The notes: generated by a model not told the origin, from the sequence alone. A stretch of 64,000 bases of DNA from Prochlorococcus sp. MIT 1341 (GCF_034092415.1 NZ_CP139304.1:721001-785000), one strand, 5' to 3'; positions 52,992 through 63,594 are shown, numbered from the stretch's first letter. Program-made: numbers and translations.

Positions 52992-54395
52992 ATGACTTCT
53001 CCTTTATTTGCATTCTCCTTAATATTCAGCGCAATCCTCTTATTTTTAGCAAGTTTACAGCACTTTCTTTTAGGCACACAAGTTTCTGACATTGGCACAT
53101 TTGAGCAATTCAGCTGGCTAATCGCAAATGGTAAATTCAATGTTTCCAGTAGTTTTCGAGGTATAACTCCTCTACAAGATCATTTCTCTTTGTTATTAAT
53201 TCCAATTGGTCTTATATACAAGGCCTTACCGAGTACATATACATTATTAGCCCTTCAATCTTTCTCTCTCGGAATATTACCCGCTATAGCAGCAAATGAA
53301 ACAGCAAAATCAAACAACAACCGAAAACTATTACTCGCTCTAATAATCGCCATTACGCTTTCTCCATATATCTTTCTAGTCAACCTAGGCGACTTCCATC
53401 CAGAAATACTAACAGCCCCTTTAATGCTGTTAGCAATTTCAGAGACCAGTAAACGAAGAAATTGGTTATATTACACATCCTTACTGATCTCACTTTCAGC
53501 CAAAAAAGCTCAAGTCTTGTTTGGTGTTGGACTGGCTATATATAGTCTCGCAAAAGGCCAAAGTAAAAGGGCTATCACAACCCTAACTATATCTTCTATT
53601 TGGTGGATAGTTTCATCAAACTACTCTGCCATTGGTGGAGATTATATAAAACTTAGGCTTGGGTATCTTGGTAACAACATACAAGAAATAGTATTCACAC
53701 TAGTCACTAGGCCTTGGCAAATCTTCACTGAAGCCTCTCCCGAATCGATCTTATTATATACACTAGGATTAATACTACCATTTTTAGCTTTAATCAGTAA
53801 AAGGTCTATACCTGCAATTTTAGCGACTTTTCCGGTCTATTTTACTAATATAATTTCCTCAGAGGGTATTCAGAGAGAACTGAACCATCATTATTCAATA
53901 ATAATAGTTCCTTTTCTAATAGCAGGGTGCATAGAGACAATTAATAGCTGGAAAGATATTTCAAGATCTGTCTCAAATAGAATCTATTATATTACAATTA
54001 TAACTTCACTATTAGCCTTCATCGGCTATTCAAGGATAGGTTATTTTAGCACTAGGTATTTTCCTCTTTACAGCGAAGCGATTGCATTCCAAGAAGCCAA
54101 ACAGGGGATATCGAGTAAAAACAGTGTTCTAACAAATAAGACCTACGCGGCACATCTTGCAAATAGAGAAATATTAAAAATAATTGAAACAGGCGATTAT
54201 TCTCCTGTTGAAAGATTCGATTATATTCTATTACCTCAGAGCACTAATCTTGAAAGCAAAGGTGGAAAATTAGTACCAATAAAAGGTTCAGAGACTGAGA
54301 AAGTAATTGAGACGGTAATTCAAGAAGCTAGGGAAGGAGGTCTTAAATGTTCATCTTATAATAAGTTCATCAGATTATGCACGAAGAGCCCGTAA
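52992..54395 (+). CDS. DUF2079 integral membrane protein
   Basis: A 467-residue predicted membrane protein with about nine hydrophobic segments. The DUF2079 signature is SDIGTFEQFSWLIANG and LQDHFSLLLIPIGL, then LVNLGDFHPEI. Members look like GT-C type glycosyltransferases or sugar-lipid proteins but have no proven activity. It is isolated between metB and glpK. Confidence 0.8.
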   Translation: MTSPLFAFSLIFSAILLFLASLQHFLLGTQVSDIGTFEQFSWLIANGKFNVSSSFRGITPLQDHFSLLLIPIGLIYKALPSTYTLLALQSFSLGILPAIAANETAKSNNNRKLLLALIIAITLSPYIFLVNLGDFHPEILTAPLMLLAISETSKRRNWLYYTSLLISLSAKKAQVLFGVGLAIYSLAKGQSKRAITTLTISSIWWIVSSNYSAIGGDYIKLRLGYLGNNIQEIVFTLVTRPWQIFTEASPESILLYTLGLILPFLALISKRSIPAILATFPVYFTNIISSEGIQRELNHHYSIIIVPFLIAGCIETINSWKDISRSVSNRIYYITIITSLLAFIGYSRIGYFSTRYFPLYSEAIAFQEAKQGISSKNSVLTNKTYAAHLANREILKIIETGDYSPVERFDYILLPQSTNLESKGGKLVPIKGSETEKVIETVIQEAREGGLKCSSYNKFIRLCTKSP

Positions 54396-54633
54396 AAATA
54401 CTATTCACTAGATTAAACGATGGGGTTAGGATTATAAGGACTTTTCGTCTTGAAGTGGAAAGATTTAGCCTTAAAGCTATTACAATTCACACTTAGCATC
54501 TCATTAACAAAACACTCCAATTTTAAAAGGAACAAGCCTGAAGACAAGAAATAAGTGACTAAGTAAATACTTCTTCTCGTTTTACGTTTGCACAAATCCT
54601 ATTAACCGCTAGGAATTAAGAAAGAGAAAATAC

Positions 54634-56142
54634 ATGGCAAATCAACCTCTTCTGCTCGCACTAGATCAAGGAACCAGTAGTTCCAGAGCAGCTGTTTTCA
54701 CTTGCACAGGTGAACTCATTGCAAGCGCCAGCGCTCCTCTATCGATCCATTATCCACAAGATGGCTGGGTAGAACAAGACCCTCTGGGTATCTGGGAAAG
54801 TCAATTAGAAGCTATGAAGAGCTTGGCAAAACAACTCAGCACTAAGCAAGTCAATGCAGTTGTAAGTTGTGGCATTACGAATCAAAGAGAGACAACAATT
54901 ATTTGGAGGAGAAGTAATAGCGAGCCCTGCGGCCCTGCACTGGTATGGCAGGACGGACGCACAACCAATACCTGCGCATTCTGGAAACAAGAAGGGTTAG
55001 AAGCCGAATGGAAGAGACGTACTGGGCTTTTACTCGACCCATATTTCAGTGCGAGCAAAATCAACTGGTTGTTAACCAATCACGATGAAGCTAGTAAAGC
55101 CAATGCTCAAGAAGATCTTTGCTTTGGGACAGTAGAGAGTTGGCTTGTTTGGAACCTGACTTTAGGAGAGAAGCACTGCTCTGACATGAGTAACGCCAGT
55201 CGCACGCTCTTAATGGATTTGGAGCATAGAACTTGGGTTGAACCTTTTTGCGACACCATTGGAATAAAGATGAATGCCTTGCCAGAGCTAGTGCCATGTC
55301 GAGGAGAATTCGGAGTCATCGCTAAAGAACATCCCTTTGGAGGCGTTCCCATAAATGCACTCCTTGGAGATCAACAAGCCGCCACACTTGGTCAACTATG
55401 CCTAGATGTTGGAACAGCTAAATGCACTTATGGAACAGGGGCCTTTTTAGTGGTAAATACTGGGAATGAAATCAAACGTTCGAATTTGGGACTATTAAGT
55501 ACTCTTGGCTGGACAGACGAAAAAGGTATCGCAACTTATTGCCTAGAGGGAAGCCTCTTCAATGCTGGAACAGTTGTGCAATGGTTAAGAGATGGACTAG
55601 AAATTATTGAGACCGCAGATGAGATCAATCAACTCGCAGAAAAAGTCACTGATGCTGCCGGAGTAATGCTTGTACCTGCATTCACAGGATGGGGAACACC
55701 TCATTGGGATCCAAATGCACGTGGGCTTCTCATAGGACTGACCCGTGACAGTCAAAAAGGACATATAGCTCGAGCTGCACTAGAAGGGATTGCCTTGTCT
55801 GTTGCAACATTGGTAGAGCTTTCTCAAAAAGCCTTGGGAAAATCGCTAGGAGAATTAGCCGTAGACGGAGGTGCTGCAAAGTCCAATCTTCTTCTTCAAG
55901 CTCAAGCCAATAGCACTGGTCTCAGTATCAGGCGCCCTAAAAATCTCGAAAGCACTGCTAAAGGAGCTGCCCTATTAGCTGGAGTACAGGCAGGTCTGAT
56001 TCAAGATCTAAAAGATCTTGAATCACAAAGAATTGAAGGGTCAAAACTTTTCACCCCAACAATTGAGGCTTCGGCACGCGATTTATGGCGATCAAAATGG
56101 GATGAAGCAGTCCTAAGGAGTCTCAAATGGCATGACGCATAA
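54634..56142 (+). CDS. glpK: glycerol kinase
   Basis: A 502-residue FGGY kinase phosphorylating glycerol. LALDQGTSSSRA, GITNQRETTI, GDQQAATLGQL and CTYGTGAFL are family motifs, and the ATP-binding AVDGGAAKSNLL is near the C-terminus. It overlaps glpD by 11 bp. Together they convert glycerol to dihydroxyacetone phosphate. Confidence 0.95.
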   Translation: MANQPLLLALDQGTSSSRAAVFTCTGELIASASAPLSIHYPQDGWVEQDPLGIWESQLEAMKSLAKQLSTKQVNAVVSCGITNQRETTIIWRRSNSEPCGPALVWQDGRTTNTCAFWKQEGLEAEWKRRTGLLLDPYFSASKINWLLTNHDEASKANAQEDLCFGTVESWLVWNLTLGEKHCSDMSNASRTLLMDLEHRTWVEPFCDTIGIKMNALPELVPCRGEFGVIAKEHPFGGVPINALLGDQQAATLGQLCLDVGTAKCTYGTGAFLVVNTGNEIKRSNLGLLSTLGWTDEKGIATYCLEGSLFNAGTVVQWLRDGLEIIETADEINQLAEKVTDAAGVMLVPAFTGWGTPHWDPNARGLLIGLTRDSQKGHIARAALEGIALSVATLVELSQKALGKSLGELAVDGGAAKSNLLLQAQANSTGLSIRRPKNLESTAKGAALLAGVQAGLIQDLKDLESQRIEGSKLFTPTIEASARDLWRSKWDEAVLRSLKWHDA

Positions 56143-57724
56143 CACCCAAAATTTTGATTTACTTGTCATCGGTGCTGGTGCAACTGGTTCTTGTCTAGCT
56201 TACGAAGCAAGTTGCCGTGGTTTAAAAGTTGCCCTGTTAGATAGTGGTGATATAGGTGGAGGTACAAGTTGTCGTAGCACTAAACTTCTTCATGGAGGGG
56301 TTCGGTATCTCGAATTAGCCTTCAAAACTTTTGATCTTGCACAACTCAAGCTTGTTCGCGAAGCACTACTTGAACGTGAATATTGGCTAAAGCAAGTGCC
56401 TTTCCTAACACGACGAATAGACCTTGTTCTCCCCACTGAAAGCCTATTCCAAAAAGGTTATTACCAAATAGGTCTGGGAATTTATGATGCTCTCGCAGGC
56501 GAAAGATCTATAGCACATAGTCGAATACTCTCTAAAAAACAATTAAAGATAGCCTTACCATTCTTGAGAGAAGATTTAAACGGTGGGGTTGCCTATAGTG
56601 ATGGGCAATTTGACGATGCTCGCTTAAACCTTTTACTTGCCCTCACAGCAAAAAGAGCAGGTGCATTTATCAAGACTCGCTGCCAAGTTATAGAGTTTGA
56701 AAAAAATGCGAATGGAAAACTTTGTGCTGCTATCAGTGAAGATTCCAATGGTCAACAGAATCGGTGGAATGCTAAGGCAATAGTGAATGCCACTGGAATT
56801 TATTCAGACAGACTACGCCAAATAGCCAATAGCAGTGTTGAACAGCGCATGCTTACTAGCCGAGGAGTTCATCTAGTAACTGCAGAAAACTTATGTCCAC
56901 AAAATATTGGACTAATTATCCCCAAAACCAATGATGGAAGAGTAGTTTTCGCCCTGCCATTTCACGGAAGGACTTTAGTCGGCACAACAGATAAGCCTTG
57001 CCATTTTAATGAAGTATGTCAACCCTCAGAGCAAGAAAAAAACTACTTGATTAATTACATTCGCTCCTGGTTCCCAAAAACAAAAAAACATCATATAACA
57101 AGTGAATGGTCAGGAGGGAGGCCTCTGCTAAAGCCTCTTAAGGAAAGAGTACAAACAAGTCGTGTTGTCCGTGAACACGAAATTGAAATTCTTCCATGCG
57201 GACTAATCAGCGCTATGGGAGGCAAATGGACAACCTGTCGCCCTATTGCTCTGGACACTTTAAAAGCAGTCGAAGAGGTGATGTCCCATGAATTGCCTAA
57301 GCGCAAACAAATCCCAATAATTGGTTCAACCAATAATCCTTCTCTGACTATAAAGCTATTATATGAACATAAAGAAAAGCTCAAGCTATTACTGCCTAAC
57401 AACAAATTACAAGACAAACAAACAACACATCTTCTCTCAAATTACGGACTAGAAGCACTACCGATGATTGAAAATACTCCTGAAAAGGACAGACAACCTC
57501 TTAGCAACTTAATTCCTATCTGCAAAGCCGAGTTCAAGCATTGGATCGAAAATGAATATGCTCAAACACCTACTGACATGCTTGCCCGTCGATGCAGGGT
57601 GGCAATGATAGACATAAAAGAAGCTAAAAACCTTTCTTCGCATGCGGTAAAGGCTCTCAGGTCTAGAGGTCTACCAACCGAAAAACTCACACTTGAAGAT
57701 AATCCAATCAGGCTACAAATCTGA
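56132..57724 (+). CDS. glpD: FAD-dependent glycerol-3-phosphate dehydrogenase
   Basis: A 530-residue membrane-associated flavoenzyme feeding electrons from glycerol-3-phosphate to quinone. The FAD site is VIGAGATGSCLAYEA, and GGGTSCRSTKLLHGGVRYL, TSRGVHLV and GGKWTTCRPIA are hallmark motifs. It overlaps glpK by 11 bp and the convergent GH13 gene by 12 bp. No dedicated regulator or glycerol facilitator is seen nearby. Confidence 0.95.
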   Translation: MTHNTQNFDLLVIGAGATGSCLAYEASCRGLKVALLDSGDIGGGTSCRSTKLLHGGVRYLELAFKTFDLAQLKLVREALLEREYWLKQVPFLTRRIDLVLPTESLFQKGYYQIGLGIYDALAGERSIAHSRILSKKQLKIALPFLREDLNGGVAYSDGQFDDARLNLLLALTAKRAGAFIKTRCQVIEFEKNANGKLCAAISEDSNGQQNRWNAKAIVNATGIYSDRLRQIANSSVEQRMLTSRGVHLVTAENLCPQNIGLIIPKTNDGRVVFALPFHGRTLVGTTDKPCHFNEVCQPSEQEKNYLINYIRSWFPKTKKHHITSEWSGGRPLLKPLKERVQTSRVVREHEIEILPCGLISAMGGKWTTCRPIALDTLKAVEEVMSHELPKRKQIPIIGSTNNPSLTIKLLYEHKEKLKLLLPNNKLQDKQTTHLLSNYGLEALPMIENTPEKDRQPLSNLIPICKAEFKHWIENEYAQTPTDMLARRCRVAMIDIKEAKNLSSHAVKALRSRGLPTEKLTLEDNPIRLQI

Positions 57725-59398
57725 ACCACTCCCATTATTAGGTGTTTGCCGGGAAGACTCTACTTCGCCAATAAGCCACCAACTAAAACCATAAGAAGGC
57801 AGATAAACGAACCAATCTTGGGCTGCAGTTGGATATTCACACCCCCATAGAACTTCTCTGGTCCTCGCACCTTTCCATCTAGAGAGATCTAATCGCAAGG
57901 AAGCTCCAGCAGCGGAAAGATTAGCGGCAACGAGTACTGTCATTGCATGATTAGTTCTGGTGTAGACAATTACACTTGGATGACTACTCTCAAGAAGATT
58001 AAAGTCTCCAAACCTAAGCGCTGGCAATAACCGACGACAAGTAAGCATTCGCCGATGCCAATTCAACAAGGATCCAGGAAGTTGTTTCTGAACCTCAACA
58101 TTAACAACCCTATAGTCATAGCCAGGAGAAGTAATTGGAGGAAGAACTAATAATGGATCTGGTGCTGAAGAGAAGCCTCCATTCCTTGATGAGCTCCATG
58201 CCATTGGAGTTCGATTAGGGTCCCGATCACGAAGTCCCGGCCAATCACCCATTCCCAACTCGTCTCCATAGTAAATACATGGCATTCCTGGCAGGCTATA
58301 CAAAAGTGCATGCAACAATCGATTAGCTCTTAAATCACCATTCAAAAGAGGGGCGAGTCGACGATTTATCCCCCAATTAAGCCAATGTCCGTGACCTTGA
58401 TGAAGCCCAGTTCGAATTGTTTTTATAAGTTCTTTAGGTATCAAGTGGCCATCACCTAGCCATAGCTCATCATGGTTACGTAGAGGCAAGGCCCATCGAA
58501 ACCCAGGGACAGCCTCCTGAGAGGCTTTTAGGCAAAGACGCAACTGGTCACAATTTCCGCTGGCAACTGCTGCGAAAAGATGTGCAGTAAGCACAAAATT
58601 AAAAGCTCCATGTAGCTCTTTCTCTTCCAAGTATTTAGAGGCCTCATTCACTGGTTGAATTGCCTCTGCTAGGAGCAAAATGTCGCGGTTATAAGAATCA
58701 ACTCTTTCGCGAACCAACCTTAAAAACGCATGTGTTTTAGGCAATCCCTCACATCTACTACCCTCTTCCTCAAACAAAAAGGGAACAGCATCTAATCGAA
58801 ATCCATCAACACCACGTTCTACCCAAAAATCGATCACATCTAGCATTTGCTGTTGAACCCAAAGGTTCTCGTAATTGAGATCTGGTTGATTTCGCAGAAA
58901 ACGATGAAAGTAATACTGCTTTGCTACCTCATCCCATTCCCAATTAGATGCCTCGAATTTCCTAAATAAGACTGGGGCATCAGAATAACGGTTCTGATCA
59001 TCGCTCCAAACATATGCATCTCTCTCTTGACTACCTTTAGGTGCCCATCGGGCACGCTGAAACCAAGGGTGAAGATGACTTGTGTGATTAAGGACAAGAT
59101 CAATAATCACCTTGATCCCATAGTCATGAGCAACAGTTAAAAACCTATGAAATGACGCCAAGTCACCCAGCTCAGGATGAACACTCTTAAAATCAGTAAT
59201 GTCATATCCACCGTCTTCTAAGGGTGAAGGATAAAAAGGCGTCAACCAAATGGCCTCAATTCCCAACCAACGCAAATAGCTCAGTCTGCTTGTTAGCCCT
59301 TTTAAATCACCAATACCATCACCATTTCCATCCGAAAAACTCCTAGGTATCAACTGATAAATAACCGTACCTTGCCACCAAGGATCTTTCTTAAGCAT
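57713..59398 (-). CDS. treS: GH13 enzyme, trehalose synthase (TreS)-like
   Basis: A 561-residue alpha-amylase-family enzyme. WWQGTVIYQLIPRSFSDGN opens the barrel; DLVLNHTS, the nucleophile in GFRLDAVPFL, the acid/base Glu in LLLAEAIQ and the transition-state Asp in LRNHDELWLG are seen, plus YYGDELGMGD. Layout follows trehalose synthase (maltose-trehalose interconversion), without a maltokinase domain and with a shortened loop after LRNHDEL. The ATG at 59398 is preferred over a longer start overlapping the divergent gene. A related alpha-glucosidase is possible. Confidence 0.82.
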   Translation of the reverse strand: MLKKDPWWQGTVIYQLIPRSFSDGNGDGIGDLKGLTSRLSYLRWLGIEAIWLTPFYPSPLEDGGYDITDFKSVHPELGDLASFHRFLTVAHDYGIKVIIDLVLNHTSHLHPWFQRARWAPKGSQERDAYVWSDDQNRYSDAPVLFRKFEASNWEWDEVAKQYYFHRFLRNQPDLNYENLWVQQQMLDVIDFWVERGVDGFRLDAVPFLFEEEGSRCEGLPKTHAFLRLVRERVDSYNRDILLLAEAIQPVNEASKYLEEKELHGAFNFVLTAHLFAAVASGNCDQLRLCLKASQEAVPGFRWALPLRNHDELWLGDGHLIPKELIKTIRTGLHQGHGHWLNWGINRRLAPLLNGDLRANRLLHALLYSLPGMPCIYYGDELGMGDWPGLRDRDPNRTPMAWSSSRNGGFSSAPDPLLVLPPITSPGYDYRVVNVEVQKQLPGSLLNWHRRMLTCRRLLPALRFGDFNLLESSHPSVIVYTRTNHAMTVLVAANLSAAGASLRLDLSRWKGARTREVLWGCEYPTAAQDWFVYLPSYGFSWWLIGEVESSRQTPNNGSGSDL

Positions 59399-59461
59399 TC
59401 CTCTGCCTAGAATTGAAGTTCTTGATCCACTGCTACACAAACCTGACCCTATCGTCATCCC

Positions 59462-60841
59462 TTGAACCAAAAGTACTTACAAATCAAAGAACTTCGAGAG
59501 CCTGTAATCAAGGGCATAACAAGACCTGAAAAATGGAGGCGTGTACAGCTAAAACGAATATCAAAACTCATCAACGAACATGAAAATGAAATAATTCAGG
59601 CTCTTTCAGCAGATTTAAAAAAACCGCCGACAGAAGCGCTTTTTGAAATAATCGCGGTCAATCAAGAGCTCAAACTCGCACAAGAACAACTACGACAGTG
59701 GATGCGACCTCAACCTATTGGAGTGCCGTTCTCCCTTAAGCCTGGAGAGGCCTGGACAGAACCTGAACCATTAGGTTGTGTGTTGATAATTGGGCCTTGG
59801 AACTATCCATTCTCATTAATCATCCAACCTCTTGTAAGTGCCTTAGCCGCTGGGAATACAGCTGTATTAAAGCCTTCAGAGAATGCACCTCAAACCTCAT
59901 TATTAATTCAGAGGTTAATCAATCACCTCTTTCCTAAGGATGTCGTTGAAGTAGTTACTGGGGATGGAGAAATTGCTTCTGAATTAGTTCAAAGAGACTT
60001 CGACCATATCTTCTTTACAGGTGGAAGTGTTATTGGGAAAAAAGTAATGGAAGCTGCATCGAAAAACCTTACCCCAATTACTTTAGAACTAGGGGGTAAA
60101 AGTCCTGCAATAGTTCTAAAAGGTGCCGACCTTGCTGCAACTGCAAGACGTTTAATATGGGGTAAAGGACTAAATGCAGGGCAAACTTGCATTGCGCCTA
60201 ATCATATTCTTGTGGAAGAAAAACTCAGGTTTTCCCTTCTAAATGAACTTAAAAATGCCCAAATATCTCTTTACGGGGAAAATCCCATACAGTCCCCTCA
60301 CCTAGCAAAAATAATCAACGGCCACCACTTCGAAAGACTCACAAAACTGTTAGAAGATGCTCGTTCAAAAGGACAAATTCATCATGGTGGAAGATTCAGC
60401 CAAGCCCAGAGACAAATCGAGCCAACAATCATAGAAGTGGACGAACAAAGCGATCCCCTTCTAGAAGAAGAATTGTTTGGGCCATTACTGCCTGTGCTCA
60501 GCACTCAAAACCTAAATTCTGCTATTGGCTTAATTCAAAAACAACCTCGTCCTTTAGCTATTTACTTATTTGGCGGATCAAAATCAGACCAACAACATTT
60601 AATTGAAAAGACAAGCTCGGGTAGTATTTGCTTTAACGACGTTGTAATGCAAGCGGGGATACCGGATCTCCCCTTTGGAGGCGTTGGAGCTAGTGGCATG
60701 GGTAGGTACCATGGCTACGCGGGGTTCAAAACCTTTTCCAATGAAAAATCAATTTTAAAAAGACCATTCTGGTTTGATATCAAATTGAGATACCCTCCAT
60801 ATAATCTTGATCCTAAAGTTTTAAAAAACCTTCTTGGCTAA
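59462..60841 (+). CDS. aldehyde dehydrogenase (ALDH3 type)
   Basis: A 459-residue NAD(P)-dependent aldehyde dehydrogenase. IGPWNYPFSLIIQPLV and VLKPSENAPQTS bind the cofactor, the general base Glu is in LELGGKSPAI, and the catalytic Cys is in GQTCIAPNH. The last stretch PFGGVGASGMGRYHG is typical of the ALDH3 fatty-aldehyde group, and cyanobacterial homologues oxidise long-chain aldehydes. The start is a TTG at 59462, 63 bp from the divergent GH13 ATG. Confidence 0.9.
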   Translation: MNQKYLQIKELREPVIKGITRPEKWRRVQLKRISKLINEHENEIIQALSADLKKPPTEALFEIIAVNQELKLAQEQLRQWMRPQPIGVPFSLKPGEAWTEPEPLGCVLIIGPWNYPFSLIIQPLVSALAAGNTAVLKPSENAPQTSLLIQRLINHLFPKDVVEVVTGDGEIASELVQRDFDHIFFTGGSVIGKKVMEAASKNLTPITLELGGKSPAIVLKGADLAATARRLIWGKGLNAGQTCIAPNHILVEEKLRFSLLNELKNAQISLYGENPIQSPHLAKIINGHHFERLTKLLEDARSKGQIHHGGRFSQAQRQIEPTIIEVDEQSDPLLEEELFGPLLPVLSTQNLNSAIGLIQKQPRPLAIYLFGGSKSDQQHLIEKTSSGSICFNDVVMQAGIPDLPFGGVGASGMGRYHGYAGFKTFSNEKSILKRPFWFDIKLRYPPYNLDPKVLKNLLG

Positions 60842-60938
60842 CTCGCTAATTTTGAGATGAGAACCCCTAAAAGATTTCAAGAAGGACTGGCAAAAACCTA
60901 GAAGGGTCTTATGGTTTGCCAAGAGATGGCACCTATGT

Positions 60939-62027
60939 ATGCGTGGATCTACTTTTATTGCCTTAGCCGTATTGGCGTTTCCCCTAGCCCCTGCGTTTGG
61001 AGAAACAATCACTGTTCGCTCTGGAGAGACTCTTTCTGAGATTGCTGAAAGGCACAGAGTTCCCCTAAAAAGACTTATGCAAGAAAATAATTTGAGGAAT
61101 GCTAATCAAATTTGGTCAGGTCAACAATTAACCCTGCCAAAACAGGCAAATCGAATCCAAAACCAAACAAATACTTCCTATCAAACAAATCATTTTGTTA
61201 AGGAAGGAGAAACTATAGGGATGATTGCAAGCAAATATAAAGTCAGTCCAGAGCGATTGATTAAAAACAATAATCTAGAAAATTCAGACTATTTATATAT
61301 TGGGCAAAAGCTAGCTATTTCTTACAATTCATCAAATACATCAACCAAATCAACTCATAAAGTTAAAGAAGGGGAAAGCTTAATTGGAATAGCCAGGTCT
61401 TATCAATTAACCCCAGATACCATACTAAGAGTAAATAATTTAAAAGATGAAAACTTCTTATACCCTGGCCAAGAATTAAAGCTGCCATACAATGCAAGCA
61501 TCATACATCCTCAAAAAGAGTCCCTAAAAATTGAGGAAGCTACTTTTAGGGGGGTTCATAGAGTCACTAATGGTGAAACATTATCTAGCATCTCAGGAAC
61601 CTATAATATCCCAATTGAAACTCTTATTGCAATTAATAACATCAGTGACCCAAATACAATCATTCCTGGGACTAAACTTCGATTAAATTACAAAAACAAG
61701 CAAAAAGTTGACAATCTTGCCTTAAAGAACAAACATAAATCCCCAAATAAGTATTCTAGAGCAGTGAAAAGGTCATCAATGAATAGAACATGGCGTAAGT
61801 ATGGACCACTTAAGGTTAACTGGAAGGAATGGAAGTCTATGAAAGGAAGCTATGTAACCCCAACGATGAATTCTCAAGGAAAATCTCTTTATATTGCAGT
61901 AAATTGTGAATTTAAAAAATTAAACTCAACTGGAAAAGATGGTAATTGGAAAAACTGGTTTTCTCCATTAGACAAATTTGAAAAAGATTTAGTCAGAGAT
62001 TTATGCCTGCACAAAAGAAGAGCTTAG
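60939..62027 (+). CDS. LysM-repeat secreted peptidoglycan-binding protein
   Basis: A 362-residue secreted protein. The signal peptide (FIALAVLAFPLAPAFG) is followed by four LysM domains at about 24-67, 85-128, 140-183 and 207-250, joined by Ser/Thr/Asn-rich linkers. A basic C-terminal region of about 100 residues (KHKSPNKYSRAVKRSS, then a compact WRKYGPLKVNWKEWKS block) is unassigned. No peptidase or amidase domain is seen. It should bind cell-wall glycan. It ends in a 4-bp overlap with recQ. Confidence 0.88.
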   Translation: MRGSTFIALAVLAFPLAPAFGETITVRSGETLSEIAERHRVPLKRLMQENNLRNANQIWSGQQLTLPKQANRIQNQTNTSYQTNHFVKEGETIGMIASKYKVSPERLIKNNNLENSDYLYIGQKLAISYNSSNTSTKSTHKVKEGESLIGIARSYQLTPDTILRVNNLKDENFLYPGQELKLPYNASIIHPQKESLKIEEATFRGVHRVTNGETLSSISGTYNIPIETLIAINNISDPNTIIPGTKLRLNYKNKQKVDNLALKNKHKSPNKYSRAVKRSSMNRTWRKYGPLKVNWKEWKSMKGSYVTPTMNSQGKSLYIAVNCEFKKLNSTGKDGNWKNWFSPLDKFEKDLVRDLCLHKRRA

Positions 62028-63532
62028 CTAACCATTAATCCATCATGTGCATAATCTAAAGTCCATGGGCTTTGAAGAAAACATAGACCCACATTACTTA
62101 TATGAACCATCTGTGACCCATCATTACTTTCGCTAACCAAGTTCTCTTCAACAAGTCTTCTTGCAAGCCACCCCCAATTTTCTCCGGTTCCCACTTTTGA
62201 AGAAAGATTGTTCAGTAACTTACTGAATTGCATCCATTCAGAGTCTTTTAATTCAGAAAGCATCTGTATGGCCTGTTCCGAACAATCATGACGCGGTGGA
62301 GGGGATAAGCATCGGTCACAATTTCCGCAAGGCCCTGAAACTTCGCCAATAAGTTGCAAAAGTGCTTGCTGTCGACAAGTTCCTCCTTCAGCCAAGGCCT
62401 CCATTCGCCTCAACTGCTGCTGAGCTATTTGAACCCTCATATTCTCTAAACCTCCACCAAGAGAATCTGATTCAAAAGGTCCTAAAGAATTGATAACCCA
62501 GGAAAGCCTCTTACGATCTCCCGGAGAAAACAAAAGATGGCAACTTGCTGGTTTGCCATCTCGGCCAGCCCTTCCCGACTCCTGCAAATACGACTCGGCC
62601 GAAGAAGGAAGATTCAAATGCATTACCAACCCAACATCTCTACGGTCAACTCCCATCCCAAAAGCAACTGTCGCGACTAAAATAGGTTTTTGTTGTTCTA
62701 GAAAGCTTGATAAAGCTTCCTTTCTTAAAGACATCGTCAATCCCGCATGGTATGGAATTGCATTAACTCCATCAGCCTGCAACTTCCTTGTCAAAGTTTC
62801 TACTGATCTCCTGGTACGAACGTAAATTAATTTAGCTCCACGAGAATTATGAATCTCGGCAATAACATTAGGGATTGGGTCCTTTGGTCTTCTCTTCATT
62901 ATATATTTAAGGTTATTTCTCTTTGCTGAGCAAACCTCAACTAATGGTCTAGACAGATTCAAAAGTCGAATAATATCAGCACGAACCTTTGGAGAAGCTG
63001 TTGCACTCAAAGCAACAACTGGAACACCTGGTAATAAATAACGAATCTGCCCAAGCCTTCTATATTCAGGTCGAAAATCATGCCCCCAGGCACTTATACA
63101 GTGAGCCTCATCAATTGCTATTGCAACTAATTTTCCGGAATTATAAATGTCTATCAATAAATTCTTAATTAAAACCCCATTCAACCTTTCAGGAGCTAAA
63201 TAAAGAAGCCGAATATTCCCCTTTCGAACATCATTTCTAGCTTTTGCAAGTTCAGATGAATCCAGCCCTCCATGAAGGCAAACCGCTTCAACATTTCTAC
63301 GTCTAAGTTGAAAAACCTGATCCTCCATAAGCGCAACCAAAGGGGATACGACTACTACCAATCCCTGGCGTACTAAGGCTGGGAACTGATAACAAAGTGA
63401 TTTACCTCCTCCAGTGGGAAGGACTGCAAGAGCATCTTTCCCCTCAAGAACTGCCTCTATAACTGATCTCTGCCCTAGCTTAAAGTCAGACCAGCCATAG
63501 TAGTGGCGCAAGCTTTCTATAAGTGAGTCCAC
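62024..63532 (-). CDS. recQ: ATP-dependent DNA helicase RecQ
   Basis: A 502-residue SF2 helicase. Motif 0/I is FKLGQRSVIEAVLEGKDALA and LPTGGGKSLCYQFPA, motif II DEAHCISAWGHDFRPEY, motif V/VI ATVAFGMGVDRRDVG and QESGRAGRDGKPA. A zinc-binding Cys cluster follows (GTCRQQ, CGNCDRCLSPP). No HRDC domain is obvious, so this is a short cyanobacterial form. Start is a GTG at 63532. Confidence 0.93.
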   Translation of the reverse strand: MDSLIESLRHYYGWSDFKLGQRSVIEAVLEGKDALAVLPTGGGKSLCYQFPALVRQGLVVVVSPLVALMEDQVFQLRRRNVEAVCLHGGLDSSELAKARNDVRKGNIRLLYLAPERLNGVLIKNLLIDIYNSGKLVAIAIDEAHCISAWGHDFRPEYRRLGQIRYLLPGVPVVALSATASPKVRADIIRLLNLSRPLVEVCSAKRNNLKYIMKRRPKDPIPNVIAEIHNSRGAKLIYVRTRRSVETLTRKLQADGVNAIPYHAGLTMSLRKEALSSFLEQQKPILVATVAFGMGVDRRDVGLVMHLNLPSSAESYLQESGRAGRDGKPASCHLLFSPGDRKRLSWVINSLGPFESDSLGGGLENMRVQIAQQQLRRMEALAEGGTCRQQALLQLIGEVSGPCGNCDRCLSPPPRHDCSEQAIQMLSELKDSEWMQFSKLLNNLSSKVGTGENWGWLARRLVEENLVSESNDGSQMVHISNVGLCFLQSPWTLDYAHDGLMVS

Positions 63533-63594
63533 TACGCGCTACTGATAGCGTTATCAAGATAACTAGCTCTTATTTAATTGCTAGATGCAGCTAG

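Noticed and set aside
61000..61700. Repeated blocks suggesting a repeat array or CRISPR
   Set aside because: These are diverged LysM domains in one reading frame with unequal spacing, not a DNA-level direct repeat array. No CRISPR or cas gene is visible in the window.
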